NCBI GenBank assembly: GCA_030537635.1
Contig: JAUNVM010000012.1
Coordinates: 5,945-62,350, forward strand
DNA from: Flaviflexus sp.
GTDB taxonomy: Bacteria > Actinomycetota > Actinomycetes > Actinomycetales > Actinomycetaceae
Length of the DNA stretch: 56,406 bases
Direction of reading: 5' to 3'
In this document: positions 8,712 to 20,394 of the stretch, piece by piece
Numbering within the stretch: position 1 is the first letter of the stretch
How the letters are laid out: each line of letters opens with the position of its first letter
Program-made: the position numbers and the translations under genes
The notes under the pieces: model-generated
Database searches by the model: none
Told to the model about the DNA's origin: nothing
The model's input: the letters and a program-made list of their open reading frames with translations, nothing else

Positions 8712-9437
8712 TCAGGACTCGCGATGGGCCGCGGTGAAGGCGGAGACGATTCGGTGCTCGGTGTAAGCCGCGAGGCATTCGCGGAGCACCGCGTCTCGCT
8801 CATCAGCCTGGAAGTACACCCCGTCATAGTTAGCAATGCGCATGGCAATGCCCACGTGGCCGATTTCCGGATGGTATTGGGTGCCGTAAACATTCGGGGT
8901 GAATCTGGCCAGCTGCACCGGGACAAGATCGGAATATCCCAGCACCGTCATCTGCTCCGGCTGGCGATCAATCGCGTCGGAGTGTCCCACGTAGTTCTTG
9001 AACCGCGCGGGCAGGGTGCCAAGCAGCGGATCGGCGCGCCCCTCGGCGGTGAGCGTAATATCCGGGGCGGAGATCCGCTCCCACAGGTCCCGGGTGAGGG
9101 TGGCCCCGCAGGCCACGGCGAGAACCTGGAGTCCAAAGCAGATGCCCAGGGTGGGCTTGTCCTGCTCGAGAATCCGCTCAGCCAGGGCCATGACGTGGGT
9201 TTCCACGCGGATCTGATCGGCCGTCTTCGCCTCCTTCGCCGCGAGGAGCGAGTAGGGCGAACCGGTGATGATGACCCCGGCATACTCGTCGAGGTCAACA
9301 TCATCGGCCCCGGGCTCGGCCAGGTCGCGGTCAACAAGCTCGCCGGCACCCAGCCTGCCGTAGCGGTGGATGGCGGCGAATTCGTCGGCGGCAATCGGCC
9401 CTGCGGGCCGGGCCCGCAGGAGAAGGAACGGCCTCAC
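8712..9437 (-). CDS. class I glutamine amidotransferase-like protein
   Basis: A 241-residue stand-alone class I glutamine amidotransferase domain of the GuaA-like group. The nucleophile elbow is GICFGLQ (Cys100), the oxyanion region is VIITGSPYSL, and the catalytic histidine lies in GTQYHPE (about residue 189). The start is GTG at 9437, overlapping the pheT stop (GTGA), so it is probably co-transcribed with pheST. The acceptor partner or substrate is unknown; such proteins are often annotated GMP-synthase-like without evidence of that activity. Confidence 0.85.
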   Translation of the reverse strand: MRPFLLLRARPAGPIAADEFAAIHRYGRLGAGELVDRDLAEPGADDVDLDEYAGVIITGSPYSLLAAKEAKTADQIRVETHVMALAERILEQDKPTLGICFGLQVLAVACGATLTRDLWERISAPDITLTAEGRADPLLGTLPARFKNYVGHSDAIDRQPEQMTVLGYSDLVPVQLARFTPNVYGTQYHPEIGHVGIAMRIANYDGVYFQADERDAVLRECLAAYTEHRIVSAFTAAHRES

Positions 9438-11969
9438 GCGCGCAGGGTGGCGCCAAAGCGCCGGCCGGCCTCGGCGACAATCCGCTCGCGGGCGGCTGCC
9501 GTCTCCTTGGCGGTGAGCGTGTGGTCAGCGCGCATGCGCAATGCGTAGGCCAGGGACTTGGTCCCCTCCGCCAGCTGGGAGCCCGTGTAGACATCGAAGA
9601 GCACGACATCTTCAAGAATGTCCCCACCCGCCTCGCGAATCGCTTCGGCCACGTCCTCGGCACGCACATCCTCGCTCACGACGAGGGCAATATCCTCCTT
9701 GGCAGCCGGGTAGACGGAGATGGCATCCACCGTGATCGCCTCACCGCCGCGGGCCGCCGACAGGGCGTCGGTGTCGAGCTCGAAGGCGATCGAGCGGGCC
9801 GGCAGATCGAGCTTCTGGCAGACCTTGGGAGCGAGTTCTCCCGCATGTCCAATCACCGTCCCGGCCACCGACATCTCGGCGCATCGGCCGGGATGGAAGG
9901 GGGCGCGGGCGGTGGGAGCCACGTGGGCCGTGGCGCCGATGACGCGGGCGACCGAGCGGACGGCCTCGATGGCATCGCGCCAATCCCAGGTCACCGCCTC
10001 GAATCCGGCGCGCTCGGCCCGTACAAGCGGGGTAGCCACGCCGGCAAGGTGATGCGGCTGGTGAGGAATCGCGCCGTACAGGCCGGCAATCGTCTGCTCA
10101 TCGGGACGCGATCCGCCGGTGGGAACCGGGGCGGGAGTGATGCCTCCCGGGCGGGCAACATGCCCGGCCTCCATGACCGCCACGCCGGGATTGCCGCGCG
10201 CAACGTTGAGGGCTGCGGTGGCTAGCAGCGTGTCAAGCAGGGAGGTGCGCAGCAGCGGAGCATCGTCCTGGAGCGGATTGGCGAGGCGAATCGCCACCCG
10301 CCGATCGTCGTTCTCCTCGATGCCCTGCTTGTCGAAGGCGGCGGAAGAGATGAAGGGATAGGACAGCACCTCGCGCCAGCCCGCCTCGGCGAGGGTGCGC
10401 ACCATATCGCGCCGGCGGCGCTGATTAAGGGTGAGTCCGCGCCCGGCGCGGGCCGCGGGAAGCTCTGCGGCGATCTCGTCATAGCCAACGAGGCGGGCCA
10501 CCTCCTCGACGAGATCCGCGGGCTCGGTGATATCGGCGCGCCAGGTGGGCGCGGTGACGGCAAAGGACTCGTCGACCTCGCAGCCGATGAGGGCGAGAAG
10601 CTCGCGCACCCGATCATCAGCCAGCTCCAGACCCGTCAGGCGGGTCACCTCGGCCGGATCGAAGTCGATGGTGTCCAGGGTATAACCGGAGTAGACGTCG
10701 GAGACCTCACCGGCGGTTCCGCCACCGTAGGTCACCAGCAGCTCGGCAACCCGCTGAGCGGCCACCGGGGGCAGCTCGGGATCCACCCAGCGCTCGAAGC
10801 GCTTGGCCGATTCTGAAGGCAGGCGATGACGGCGCGCGGTGCGAGCCACCGTCACGGGATCGAAGTGGGCAGCCTCAATGAGCACGTTGGTGGTGTTCTC
10901 ATCGATTTCGGTGGAGGCACCCCCCATGACGCCCGCGAGGGCCGATTCCCGTCATCATCGCAGATGAGAAGATCCTCGGGATTGAGCTCGCGCTCGACCT
11001 CGTCGAGGGTGGTGAGCTTCTCCCCCGCCTTCGCCCGGCGCACATGCAGCAGGCCGCGCACCTTATCCAGATCGTAGGCGTGCAACGGCTGACCGATATC
11101 GAGCATGACGTAGTTGGTGGCGTCGACCGCGAGGGAGATGGGCCGCATGCCGGCCTCGGTGAGCCGGCGCTGCATCCACTCCGGGCTGGGCCGGGTCGGA
11201 TCCACCCCGCGCACGACGCGGGTGACAAAGCGGCTGGCACCCGGGGTGCCGTGGATGGGATTGTCATCGGAGAGGACAGCACCGTCGGCGGTCGGCTCGG
11301 GCAGCGGCTCGTCGAGGCTTGCGGCCAGTCCCCGGTCGGTGAAGGGCGCACCGGTCGCATGGGAGTATTCGCGGGCTACTCCGCGCATGGAGAAGCAGTA
11401 GCCGCGATCCGGGGTCACGTTGATCTCCAGGGTCTCGGTATCGAGGCCGAGCAGACCCATCGCATCCTGGCCGGGCTCGAGATCACCCTTGTCCTCATCG
11501 GCACCGGCAAGGACGATGATGCCGGAGGCATCCCCGGGTAGACCCAGCTCGGCGAAGGAGCAGATCATGCCGTCGGAGATGTGCCCATAGGTCTTGCGGG
11601 CGGAAATTTCGAATCCGCCGGGCAGGACGGCGCCGGGCAGGGAGACAACAACGTAGTCACCCACCCCGAAATTGTGGGCGCCGCAGATGATGCCGCGGGA
11701 GGGAAGCTCCGAGGGTTCCTTACCTTCGCCGGGGGCGTCATTGTGCTCGCCCACATCGACCCGGCAGTAGTTGATGACCTTGCCGTTCTTTTGCTTCTTC
11801 GCATCCAGAGTGAGCACCTTGCCAACCACGAGCGGGCCGGTGACATCCGAGCGGTGAATCTCCTCTTCCTCAAGACCAACGCGCACGAGATCCGCGGCGA
11901 GGGACTCGGGGGTAATGTCGGCGGGCAGCTCGACGTGATCGGCGAGCCAATCGGTGGGAATGAGAGGCA

Positions 11970-11970
<1 letters not shown>
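9434..11970 (-). pseudogene. pheT: phenylalanyl-tRNA synthetase beta subunit, frameshifted in this sequence
   Basis: PheT charges tRNA-Phe together with PheS. The N-terminal half starts at ATG 11970 (MPLIPTDWLADHVELPADIT) with the tRNA-binding and B3/B4 domains, reading correctly to NPEDLLICDDDG at about 10950. The remainder (ALAGVMGGASTEIDENTTN to GRRFGATLRA*) reads correctly only in another frame. A TGA in that second frame and the end of good homology in the first confine the break to about 10935-10952. Together the parts give about 845 residues, normal for the family. One base deleted or two inserted would explain it. Because the gene is normally essential and the rest is intact, a sequencing or assembly error is more likely than decay. 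It overlaps pheS (TGATG) and the amidotransferase gene (GTGA). Confidence 0.88.
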
Positions 11971-13046
<1,076 letters not shown>

Positions 13047-13113
13047 CTACCTTCCTGTCCGGCCAATATCTTAACGCCTCCATTACCGAGCACCCTGATC
13101 GGCGACCGTGATC

Positions 13114-13142
13114 TTGGTGGACAAGAAGGAGCCCCCTAGGCT
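13114..13142 (+). promoter_or_regulatory. predicted promoter giving a leaderless PfkB kinase mRNA
   Basis: TTGGTG (13114-13119), a 17-bp spacer and TAGGCT (13137-13142) form a good sigma-A-type promoter. Only 7 bases separate the -10 from the ATG at 13150, so transcription would begin at or next to the start codon. Confidence 0.6.
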
Positions 13143-13149
13143 AGAGGGT

Positions 13150-14001
13150 ATGAAGCGGAAGATTCTGTGCTGTGGCCTGACCACCATCGATCTCATCGAG
13201 AAGGTGGATGCCCTTCCCGCCCATGGAACCAAGGTCCAGGCTGACACCGCCTTCATCGACGTCGGCGGCCCAGCCACCAACGCGGCCCGGACCGTCAGTG
13301 CGCTCGGCCACGAGGCCCATCTGCTTTCCCTCATCGGAGTCGGGCCACTCGCGCAGCTCGCCCGGGGCATACTTGCAGGGGCGGATGTGGCCGTCACCGA
13401 TCTTGCCCATTCTGGCGCCCCTGCCGTCTCCACCATCCTTCTCACTCCCGATGGTGAGCGTACTGTTGTCTCGGCTAACAATGCCGGTCGGGAGGCCGCC
13501 TACCCGGATGCCTCGGTTCTCGACCGGGTCGATGCCGTCGTGGTGGATGGTCATCTGCTTCCCGTCCAGGTCCCGCTCGCCCGGCAGGCACGCCAGTCGG
13601 GCATCCCCGTCATCCTCGACGCCGGATCCTATAAGCCGGGCCTGGACGCCCTGCTCGGGCTCTCCACCCACATCATCGCCTCGGCCGATTTCCGGCTGCC
13701 GGATAATCCCGCCACCGATATCGAGCTGGTGACCGAGCTCTACTCCATGGGACCCACCCTGGCCGCCCGCTCCGCCGGACCCAAGGAAGTGATCGCCGCC
13801 ATCGACGGAAACATCCACACGATTCCCATCACCCCCGCTCCCCGGATTGCTGACACCCTCGGCGCGGGAGATGTTCTCCACGGAGCATTCGCGGCCGCGC
13901 TGGCCGATGAGCGAAGTGAGCTTGAAGCCCTCGTTGCGGCCACCCAGCTCGCCACCCTGTCGACTCGCTTCCCCGGAGCGCTTGGCTGGTCACGGGACTA
14001 G
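13150..14001 (+). CDS. PfkB-family carbohydrate kinase
   Basis: Ribokinase-fold sugar kinase, 283 residues. Seen are the N-terminal strand KRKILCCGLTTIDLIEKVDAL, the glycine pair in FIDVGGPATNAARTVSALG (substrate binding), and the C-terminal anion-hole/catalytic-base motif DTLGAGDVLHGAFAAAL with the base Asp in GAGD. The frame is open from 13108, but MKRKILCCG is where the family starts and a promoter -10 occupies 13137-13142. It has no ribosome-binding site and is probably leaderless. Its sugar is unknown. It stands alone, divergent from pheST. Confidence 0.85.
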   Translation: MKRKILCCGLTTIDLIEKVDALPAHGTKVQADTAFIDVGGPATNAARTVSALGHEAHLLSLIGVGPLAQLARGILAGADVAVTDLAHSGAPAVSTILLTPDGERTVVSANNAGREAAYPDASVLDRVDAVVVDGHLLPVQVPLARQARQSGIPVILDAGSYKPGLDALLGLSTHIIASADFRLPDNPATDIELVTELYSMGPTLAARSAGPKEVIAAIDGNIHTIPITPAPRIADTLGAGDVLHGAFAAALADERSELEALVAATQLATLSTRFPGALGWSRD

Positions 14002-14178
14002 CCGGCGGCTACCTCGACCATCACCGGGCCACATGGTCCCGCCTACAAATCGCTACTCTGCTGGAAAAGCCCTGGTAGTGAAGGAAAAATTCACAGCTAG
14101 GTTTCCCCTTGACCGGCCAAGTAAGGCACACTGGGAGGGTAAGGGCGCTGAGCGCCATTCCAGCAGAAAGGACACACT

Positions 14179-14424
14179 ATGGGTCTGGATGACAAGTTTG
14201 AAAACAAGGGCGAAGAGCTCGCGGGTAAGGCTAAGGAAGGCGCCGGCAAGCTGACCGGTGACGAGAAGCTCGAGGGCGAGGGCAAGGCTGATCAGGCCTC
14301 CTCCGGCCTCAAGCAGGCCGCCGAGTCGGCTAAGGACTTCGCTTCTGATGCTGCGGACTCCGTGAAGGGCTTCGCCTCCGAGGCAACCGACAAGATCAAG
14401 GACGCTTTCAACAACGACAAGTAA
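14179..14424 (+). CDS. CsbD-like stress-response protein
   Basis: An 81-residue hydrophilic, Lys/Glu/Ala-rich protein beginning MGLDDKFENKGEELAGKAKE. The repeated GEELAGKAKEGAGKLTGDEKLEGEGKADQ-like pattern is the CsbD signature; the second half is an Ala/Ser/Lys amphipathic helix-like repeat (KDFASDAADSVKGFASEATDK). CsbD proteins are usually induced by general stress; their molecular role is unclear. AAAGGA lies 6 nt before the ATG. TTGACC at 14110 may be a -35, but I could not pair it with a convincing -10. A terminator follows. Confidence 0.88.
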   Translation: MGLDDKFENKGEELAGKAKEGAGKLTGDEKLEGEGKADQASSGLKQAAESAKDFASDAADSVKGFASEATDKIKDAFNNDK

Positions 14425-14439
14425 GTGTTCGCCAGGAAA

Positions 14440-14460
14440 GCCGGGGCACGATGCCCCGGC
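14440..14460 (+). terminator. rho-independent terminator of the CsbD-like gene
   Basis: GCCGGGGCA and TGCCCCGGC form a 9-bp GC-rich stem with a 3-nt loop, followed by TTTTCGCTT at 14461. Confidence 0.85.
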
Positions 14461-14607
14461 TTTTCGCTTCCTTCCACTCGTGAGAACGCGATGTAACCAC
14501 TCCAGACACCCCGCCCCCCCTATTGTTAGGACAATCATAGGAGCGGACTATATGGCTTGGTGGCGCGGTTCTTGGGGAATCCACTGGCCGCGATGGCTTT
14601 GCAAGTC

Positions 14608-14636
14608 TTTACATTTCGTGGGCCGCTGCCTAGAGT
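14608..14636 (+). promoter_or_regulatory. predicted promoter of the small membrane protein gene
   Basis: TTTACA (14608-14613) and TAGAGT (14631-14636) are separated by exactly 17 bp. This predicts a start near 14643 and a leader of about 70 nt before ATG 14712. Confidence 0.6.
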
Positions 14637-14711
14637 GGATATCGCAAGGGTCCTCAGGGACACAAGGTCGTGCGAGGCACGGCCTCGCACCCGAAGCTAG
14701 GAGACTTGTCC

Positions 14712-14927
14712 ATGACTGTTGTGGAAGCCGCAGCTCCCACCTACCAGGCCGATTCGCTCGCGCCAACCGCGCACGAGATCCAGGTAACCGCCGTCTTCCT
14801 TCTCGTCATGATGATCGCCGTTATCGCCGGAATCACCACCGGCTCGACCCTCATGACGATTGGTGCCGGCCTCCTGACCTCCATCGCGATTCCCACGCTG
14901 CTCATCACGCGCATGATCCGCGCATAA
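14712..14927 (+). CDS. small membrane protein of unknown function
   Basis: A 71-residue protein beginning MTVVEAAAPTYQADSLAPTA. It has a short hydrophilic N-terminus and two closely spaced hydrophobic stretches (about residues 27-45 and 49-66), ending in the positively charged ITRMIRA, so a helical-hairpin membrane protein is likely. AGGAGA lies 7 nt before ATG 14712; the in-frame ATG at 14670 has no such support. It has its own promoter and terminator. I do not recognise the family. Confidence 0.7.
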   Translation: MTVVEAAAPTYQADSLAPTAHEIQVTAVFLLVMMIAVIAGITTGSTLMTIGAGLLTSIAIPTLLITRMIRA

Positions 14928-14942
14928 CTATCGTCAACCACG

Positions 14943-14967
14943 AAGCCCTCGCTCTCAGCGGGGGCTT
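14943..14967 (+). terminator. rho-independent terminator of the small membrane protein gene
   Basis: AAGCCCTCGCT pairs with AGCGGGGGCTT (one G-T pair) around a 3-nt loop and is followed by TTT. Confidence 0.75.
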
Positions 14968-14984
14968 TTTGCCAGGATGAAGAG

Positions 14985-15719
14985 ATGAGCATGACGGAGT
15001 GGATCCTGCTGGGTTTCGGTGCGGCGCTGGTGGGCATTGGAAAAACCGCCATCCCCGGCATCGTCATGGTCTCCGCCGGGCTCTTTGCCACGGTACTGCC
15101 CGCTCGCGAATCCACCGCCGCCCTTCTGCTCCTTCTTCTCGTTGGCGATGTCATCGCCGTTGCCCTGTACTCCCGCCAGGCCGATTGGCGCACGCTTGCG
15201 AGGCTACTGCCCTCGGTCGTTGTGGGCGTGGCGGGCGGAGCCGCATTCCTCGCCTGGGCCGACAACCGCATGATGGAGCGCTCTATCGGCGCCATCCTTC
15301 TCGCGCTCACCGCGCTTACCATCGCCCTCGTGGGGCGCGATCCGGGTCGCCTCGAGGCCTCGGTGGCCAAGGCCCCGGTCGCCAGCGCATACGGGGCGCT
15401 CGGCGGATTCACGACCATGGCGGCGAATGCTGGCGGGCCGGTTGTCTCCCTCTACTTCCTCGCCTCGCGCTTTGACGTCACCAGGTTTCTTGGCACCCAA
15501 GCCTGGTTCTTTTTCATTGTCAACCTCGTCAAGCTCCCCTTTTCCGCCAGCATCGGGCTCGTCAACGCCGAGATCCTCCGGATCGCCCTGCTCCTATCCC
15601 CCATCGTCATTGCCTGTGCCTTTCTCGGTAGGCTGGCAGCCCCGCACATCCCCCAGCGCTTTTTCAACGCGCTCGTTCTCCTTCTCACGGCAGCCTTCGC
15701 CATCTCCCTGCTGGTCTAA
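14985..15719 (+). CDS. TauE/SafE-family membrane permease
   Basis: A 244-residue integral membrane protein with about 7-8 hydrophobic helices, of the sulfite exporter TauE/SafE family (organic or inorganic sulfonate and sulfite anions in characterised members). Family features are GFGAALVGIGKTAIPG near the N-terminus and FTTMAANAGGPVVSLYFL in the middle, each starting one of the two half-repeats. The ATG at 14985 follows AGGATGAAGAG. It is a monocistronic unit with a hairpin terminator before the convergent MFS gene. The anion transported is unknown. Confidence 0.85.
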   Translation: MSMTEWILLGFGAALVGIGKTAIPGIVMVSAGLFATVLPARESTAALLLLLLVGDVIAVALYSRQADWRTLARLLPSVVVGVAGGAAFLAWADNRMMERSIGAILLALTALTIALVGRDPGRLEASVAKAPVASAYGALGGFTTMAANAGGPVVSLYFLASRFDVTRFLGTQAWFFFIVNLVKLPFSASIGLVNAEILRIALLLSPIVIACAFLGRLAAPHIPQRFFNALVLLLTAAFAISLLV

Positions 15720-15834
15720 GACCGCGCCACTGTGGGCGATGATGCTCGCTTTCTTGCCCCTCGTTGTTGGCGAGCGCCGTGCCTGCGCGGGAAGGCGAGA
15801 CCTTGCGCCGCCGCCATGCCTCGCGCAGAACAGA

Positions 15835-15863
15835 GATGTGCCCGCCACCGGGGCGGGCACATC
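15835..15863. terminator. bidirectional hairpin between the TauE/SafE gene and the MFS transporter
   Basis: GATGTGCCCGCC (15835-15846) and GGCGGGCACATC (15852-15863) form a 12-bp perfect stem with a 5-nt loop, between two convergent gene ends. Confidence 0.7.
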
Positions 15864-15926
15864 GCGTTGTCTGTTATCTATGAACTACATGCTGAAGCAG
15901 CTTTGCGGGCTGCCTCGTCGCGCTCT

Positions 15927-17558
15927 CTACTTGTCGCCGGGCTTGGAGTAGCGCTTCTCCATTTCCTCTTCGATCTCTTCCATGGACAGGTTGGATGTCT
16001 CGGGCATCCACTTGAACAGTGCCAGGAAGACAACGACGTTGATGACTCCGTAGACCGAGTAGGTCACGGTGCCACCCAGGTTGTCCATCATGAGCGGGAA
16101 GGTCCAGGTGACGAGGGCGTTGACGATCCAGAGGAAGAAGACGGCGGTGCCGTTGGCGATGCCGCGGATGAAGCCGGGGAACATCTCGCCGAGCATAGTC
16201 CACACGACCGGTCCGTTGGAGGACTGGACGATGAGCATGAAGATGCCCATGAGGGCGAGCACGGCGAAGGCGGCCCAGGCTGCTGGCTCGGTACCACCGT
16301 GGAGGTGCGGCTGGATCTGCAGGCCGAAGAGGGCGGAGATTGCGAACATGCTCGCAGCCACGCCGGCGATGCAGAAGAGGAGGATCTGACGGCGCCTGAA
16401 CCGGAAGATGAGGTAGAGGCCGAGCGCCGATCCGGCAACCGACATGACGCCGTTGGCGACCTGCGCGGTGATGGATGCGGAGGTGGTCATCCCCGCATAT
16501 TCCAACACCTTCGGCGCATAGTACATGACGGTGTTGACGCCGGTGAGCTGGTTGGAAGCTGCGACGAGGAGGCCGACGAAGAACAGTCGCCGGATCCACG
16601 GGGTGTGGAAGATATCGGCGAAGGTGCCCTTCTTCTGATCCTTCTTGGCCTCCTGCTGCTCGAGGATCTCATCCATCTCCTCCGCCACCGGCGCGTCGCG
16701 GTGATCGCGCACCCGCTTGAGGGCACCGATTGCTTCGGTGTAGCGGCGGTTGGCGGCGTACCAGCGCGGCGACTCGGGCATGAGCCGCATGCCGAGCCAG
16801 AGGGCGATGGCGGGGATGGTGCACAGGATAAGCATCCAGCGCCAGGCGGAGCCATTGCCAGCGTCGATGACGAGGGCGTCAACGAAGGCCTGGTATTCCG
16901 CATCCGACATCTTCGTGGCGAAGGCGGTGACGTTCTCCCACGGCTGCATGCCCTGGGAGAGCAGGCCGGAGGGATCGGCGGCAATGTTGACCTGCGGCCC
17001 GCCGTGCATCGAGTTAATGACGGCGTTAAAGGTGAAGGCGGCCAGCTGTCCGGTGACGATCATGAGCTGATCGATGGCGACGATGGTGCCGCGGATCCGC
17101 TTGGGTGCGGTTTCAGCCAGGTAGACCGGCACCGTGGCTGAGGCGCCACCCACGGCGAGGCCGAGGACGAAGCGGGAAATGAGCATGACCGGCAGGTTGG
17201 GTGCCAGAGCCACCGCGATGGCGCCGAAGGTGAAGATGAGGGCGAGCAGCAGCAGATTGTGCCGCCGCCCGTACTTATCCGAGAGGCGTCCACCAATGAG
17301 TGCGCCGAAGGCGGCACCCACGAGAAGGAAGGCACCCACGAGGCCCTCGTCGAGGGAGGTGAGGTGCAGGCCATCGGCCCCCACCGGCATGTGCATGTAC
17401 GGCAGGGCACCGGAGATCACTCCCGTGTCATAGCCGAACAGGAAGGATCCCAAGGTGGCGATCGCCGCCACCCAGCCGATTGACCGGTGTTTGCCGGACA
17501 TCGGCGTATTCTCGGTGAGGCGGGCGATTTCCGCCCGCGACGGAAGGGGCTCAGACAT
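15927..17558 (-). CDS. iolT: sugar-porter MFS transporter, probable myo-inositol permease
   Basis: A 543-residue, 12-helix major facilitator of the sugar porter family. Motifs are FLFGYDTGVISGAL in helix 1, the loop GGRLSDKYGRRHNLL, the helix 4-5 signature RFVLGLAVGGASATVPVYLAE, PESPRWY before the central loop, and the second-half SNQLTGVNTVMYYAPKVLE. Proteins of this size with that signature include IolT-type inositol/proton symporters. It is the last gene of the minus-strand iol operon and overlaps the Gfo/Idh/MocA gene by 8 bp, which supports inositol as substrate. The assignment to inositol is by context. Confidence 0.85.
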   Translation of the reverse strand: MSEPLPSRAEIARLTENTPMSGKHRSIGWVAAIATLGSFLFGYDTGVISGALPYMHMPVGADGLHLTSLDEGLVGAFLLVGAAFGALIGGRLSDKYGRRHNLLLLALIFTFGAIAVALAPNLPVMLISRFVLGLAVGGASATVPVYLAETAPKRIRGTIVAIDQLMIVTGQLAAFTFNAVINSMHGGPQVNIAADPSGLLSQGMQPWENVTAFATKMSDAEYQAFVDALVIDAGNGSAWRWMLILCTIPAIALWLGMRLMPESPRWYAANRRYTEAIGALKRVRDHRDAPVAEEMDEILEQQEAKKDQKKGTFADIFHTPWIRRLFFVGLLVAASNQLTGVNTVMYYAPKVLEYAGMTTSASITAQVANGVMSVAGSALGLYLIFRFRRRQILLFCIAGVAASMFAISALFGLQIQPHLHGGTEPAAWAAFAVLALMGIFMLIVQSSNGPVVWTMLGEMFPGFIRGIANGTAVFFLWIVNALVTWTFPLMMDNLGGTVTYSVYGVINVVVFLALFKWMPETSNLSMEEIEEEMEKRYSKPGDK

Positions 17559-18756
17559 AGGTGTCCTCCGAATCGAAAGTGGTGTGACCGGTCACCGGGG
17601 CAACATCTTCCCAGGTGCCGCTTGACGCGGACCGGACGGTGGCATCGTCCACTTCCGCCGCTGCCCAACCATCGGCTGCCGAGGGGGCAAGTTGACGATC
17701 GGCCAAAACCGATCTGATGAAGAGCGCTGCCTCCGTGGCCTTCATGTCATCGAAGCCCATGGAGGTGCCGGCGCCGGGCTGATAGCGGCCGAACTGGGGG
17801 AAGTCCGGTCCCGCCATCACCCGCGTGTAACCCTGGAATTCGCCGGTGCGTCCCACGCACACCTCGAGGTCATTGAGGTGCTCGAAGTTCCACCGAACTG
17901 AACCCTCGGTGCCGTAGACCTCGAGAATGTACTCGGCTCGCGGTCCCACGCTGACGCGGCAAGATTCCAGGGTTCCCACCGCGCCGGAGTCGAGGCGCAC
18001 CAGCATGGCAACGTAATCCTCGTTGCCGACGGGGCCAACCTCATTCGAGATCTCCCAGCCGCCGTGCCCCACCCCAATCTTGGAAGGGATGGGGCGCGAG
18101 GCAATGAAGGTGTCGGTGAGCGCGGAGACCTGGGCGATCCGCCCGCAGACGAATTGCACGAGATCGGCCCCGTGGCTCATGAGGTCCCCGACGACGCCGG
18201 CGCCCGCCCGCTCGCGGTCATAGCGCCAGGTGAGCGGACCGTCGGGATCGGAAGCATAGTCGGCGATGAGCCAGGCACGCACATTGGTAATGCGACCGAG
18301 GCGCCCGGAGCGCACCAGCTCCCGCATCTTCAAAATCGCCGGGGTGTGCCGGTAGTTGAATCCCACCGCGCTGACCAGACCGGCTTCCTCTACGGCCTCG
18401 GCAATCTCCCGGGATTGGGCGGCAGACACCCCCATCGGCTTTTCAATCCAGAAGGGCTTGCCCGCCTTGATAGCGGCGAGGGCCATGTCCCGGTGTAGAT
18501 AATTTGGGGTGCAGATGGAGACGACGTCGACGTCCGGATCAGCCAGCAGCTCATCAAAATCGTTGACGGCCTTGTCAAAGCCCAGCTCGCGGACCGCAAC
18601 ATCGCGGTTCGTCTCGAGCGGATCACTGGCCACCACGAGCCGAATCTGGGCATCAATCTCGGGAAAACGTTCGGCGAGCTGTCGATAGCTGCGGGCATGC
18701 AATCGGCCCATCCAGCCGAGCCCGGCCACCCCCACCCCGAGGGTCTTCGTTGACAT
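17551..18756 (-). CDS. Gfo/Idh/MocA-family oxidoreductase, probable inositol-isomer dehydrogenase
   Basis: A 401-residue NAD(P)-dependent dehydrogenase. The Rossmann start LGVGVAGLGWMGRLHARSY, the catalytic-lysine motif WIEKPMG (EKP) and GDLMSHGADLVQF in the substrate domain place it in the Gfo/Idh/MocA family. It lies between iolA and the permease; a role in oxidising scyllo-, chiro- or another inositol isomer is inferred from context, since the plus-strand iolG already supplies a myo-inositol dehydrogenase. ATG 18756 follows GGAAGGA at good spacing; the upstream ATG 18774 lies before that site. Confidence 0.87.
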   Translation of the reverse strand: MSTKTLGVGVAGLGWMGRLHARSYRQLAERFPEIDAQIRLVVASDPLETNRDVAVRELGFDKAVNDFDELLADPDVDVVSICTPNYLHRDMALAAIKAGKPFWIEKPMGVSAAQSREIAEAVEEAGLVSAVGFNYRHTPAILKMRELVRSGRLGRITNVRAWLIADYASDPDGPLTWRYDRERAGAGVVGDLMSHGADLVQFVCGRIAQVSALTDTFIASRPIPSKIGVGHGGWEISNEVGPVGNEDYVAMLVRLDSGAVGTLESCRVSVGPRAEYILEVYGTEGSVRWNFEHLNDLEVCVGRTGEFQGYTRVMAGPDFPQFGRYQPGAGTSMGFDDMKATEAALFIRSVLADRQLAPSAADGWAAAEVDDATVRSASSGTWEDVAPVTGHTTFDSEDTYV

Positions 18757-18803
18757 GAGTTGTTCCTTCCTCATCGTTGAGGTTGAGCGCCAGGAGGCGC
18801 AGT

Positions 18804-18829
18804 GGGGAGGGCCCCATGGGGCCCTCCCC
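18804..18829. repeat. perfect 26-bp palindrome between iolA and the dehydrogenase gene
   Basis: GGGGAGGGCCCCA joins its own reverse complement with no loop, in the 81-bp gap 9 bp past the iolA stop. As RNA on the minus strand it would form a very strong hairpin, but no U-tract follows. It could be a transcript-processing or attenuation site setting lower expression of the two distal genes, or a protein-binding site. Confidence 0.7.
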
Positions 18830-18837
18830 GGTTCTCG

Positions 18838-20334
<1,497 letters not shown>

Positions 20335-20394
20335 GATACTCCTAGATATCTATCGTTCTGAGGTTGAGGGTGCGCGCATGCGCGGTGGGCCCAC

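Noticed and set aside
15732..17141. 469-residue plus-strand open frame opposite the MFS transporter
   Set aside because: It has His/Glu/Gly/Asp-rich low-complexity translation typical of the complement of a membrane-protein gene, and no start signal.
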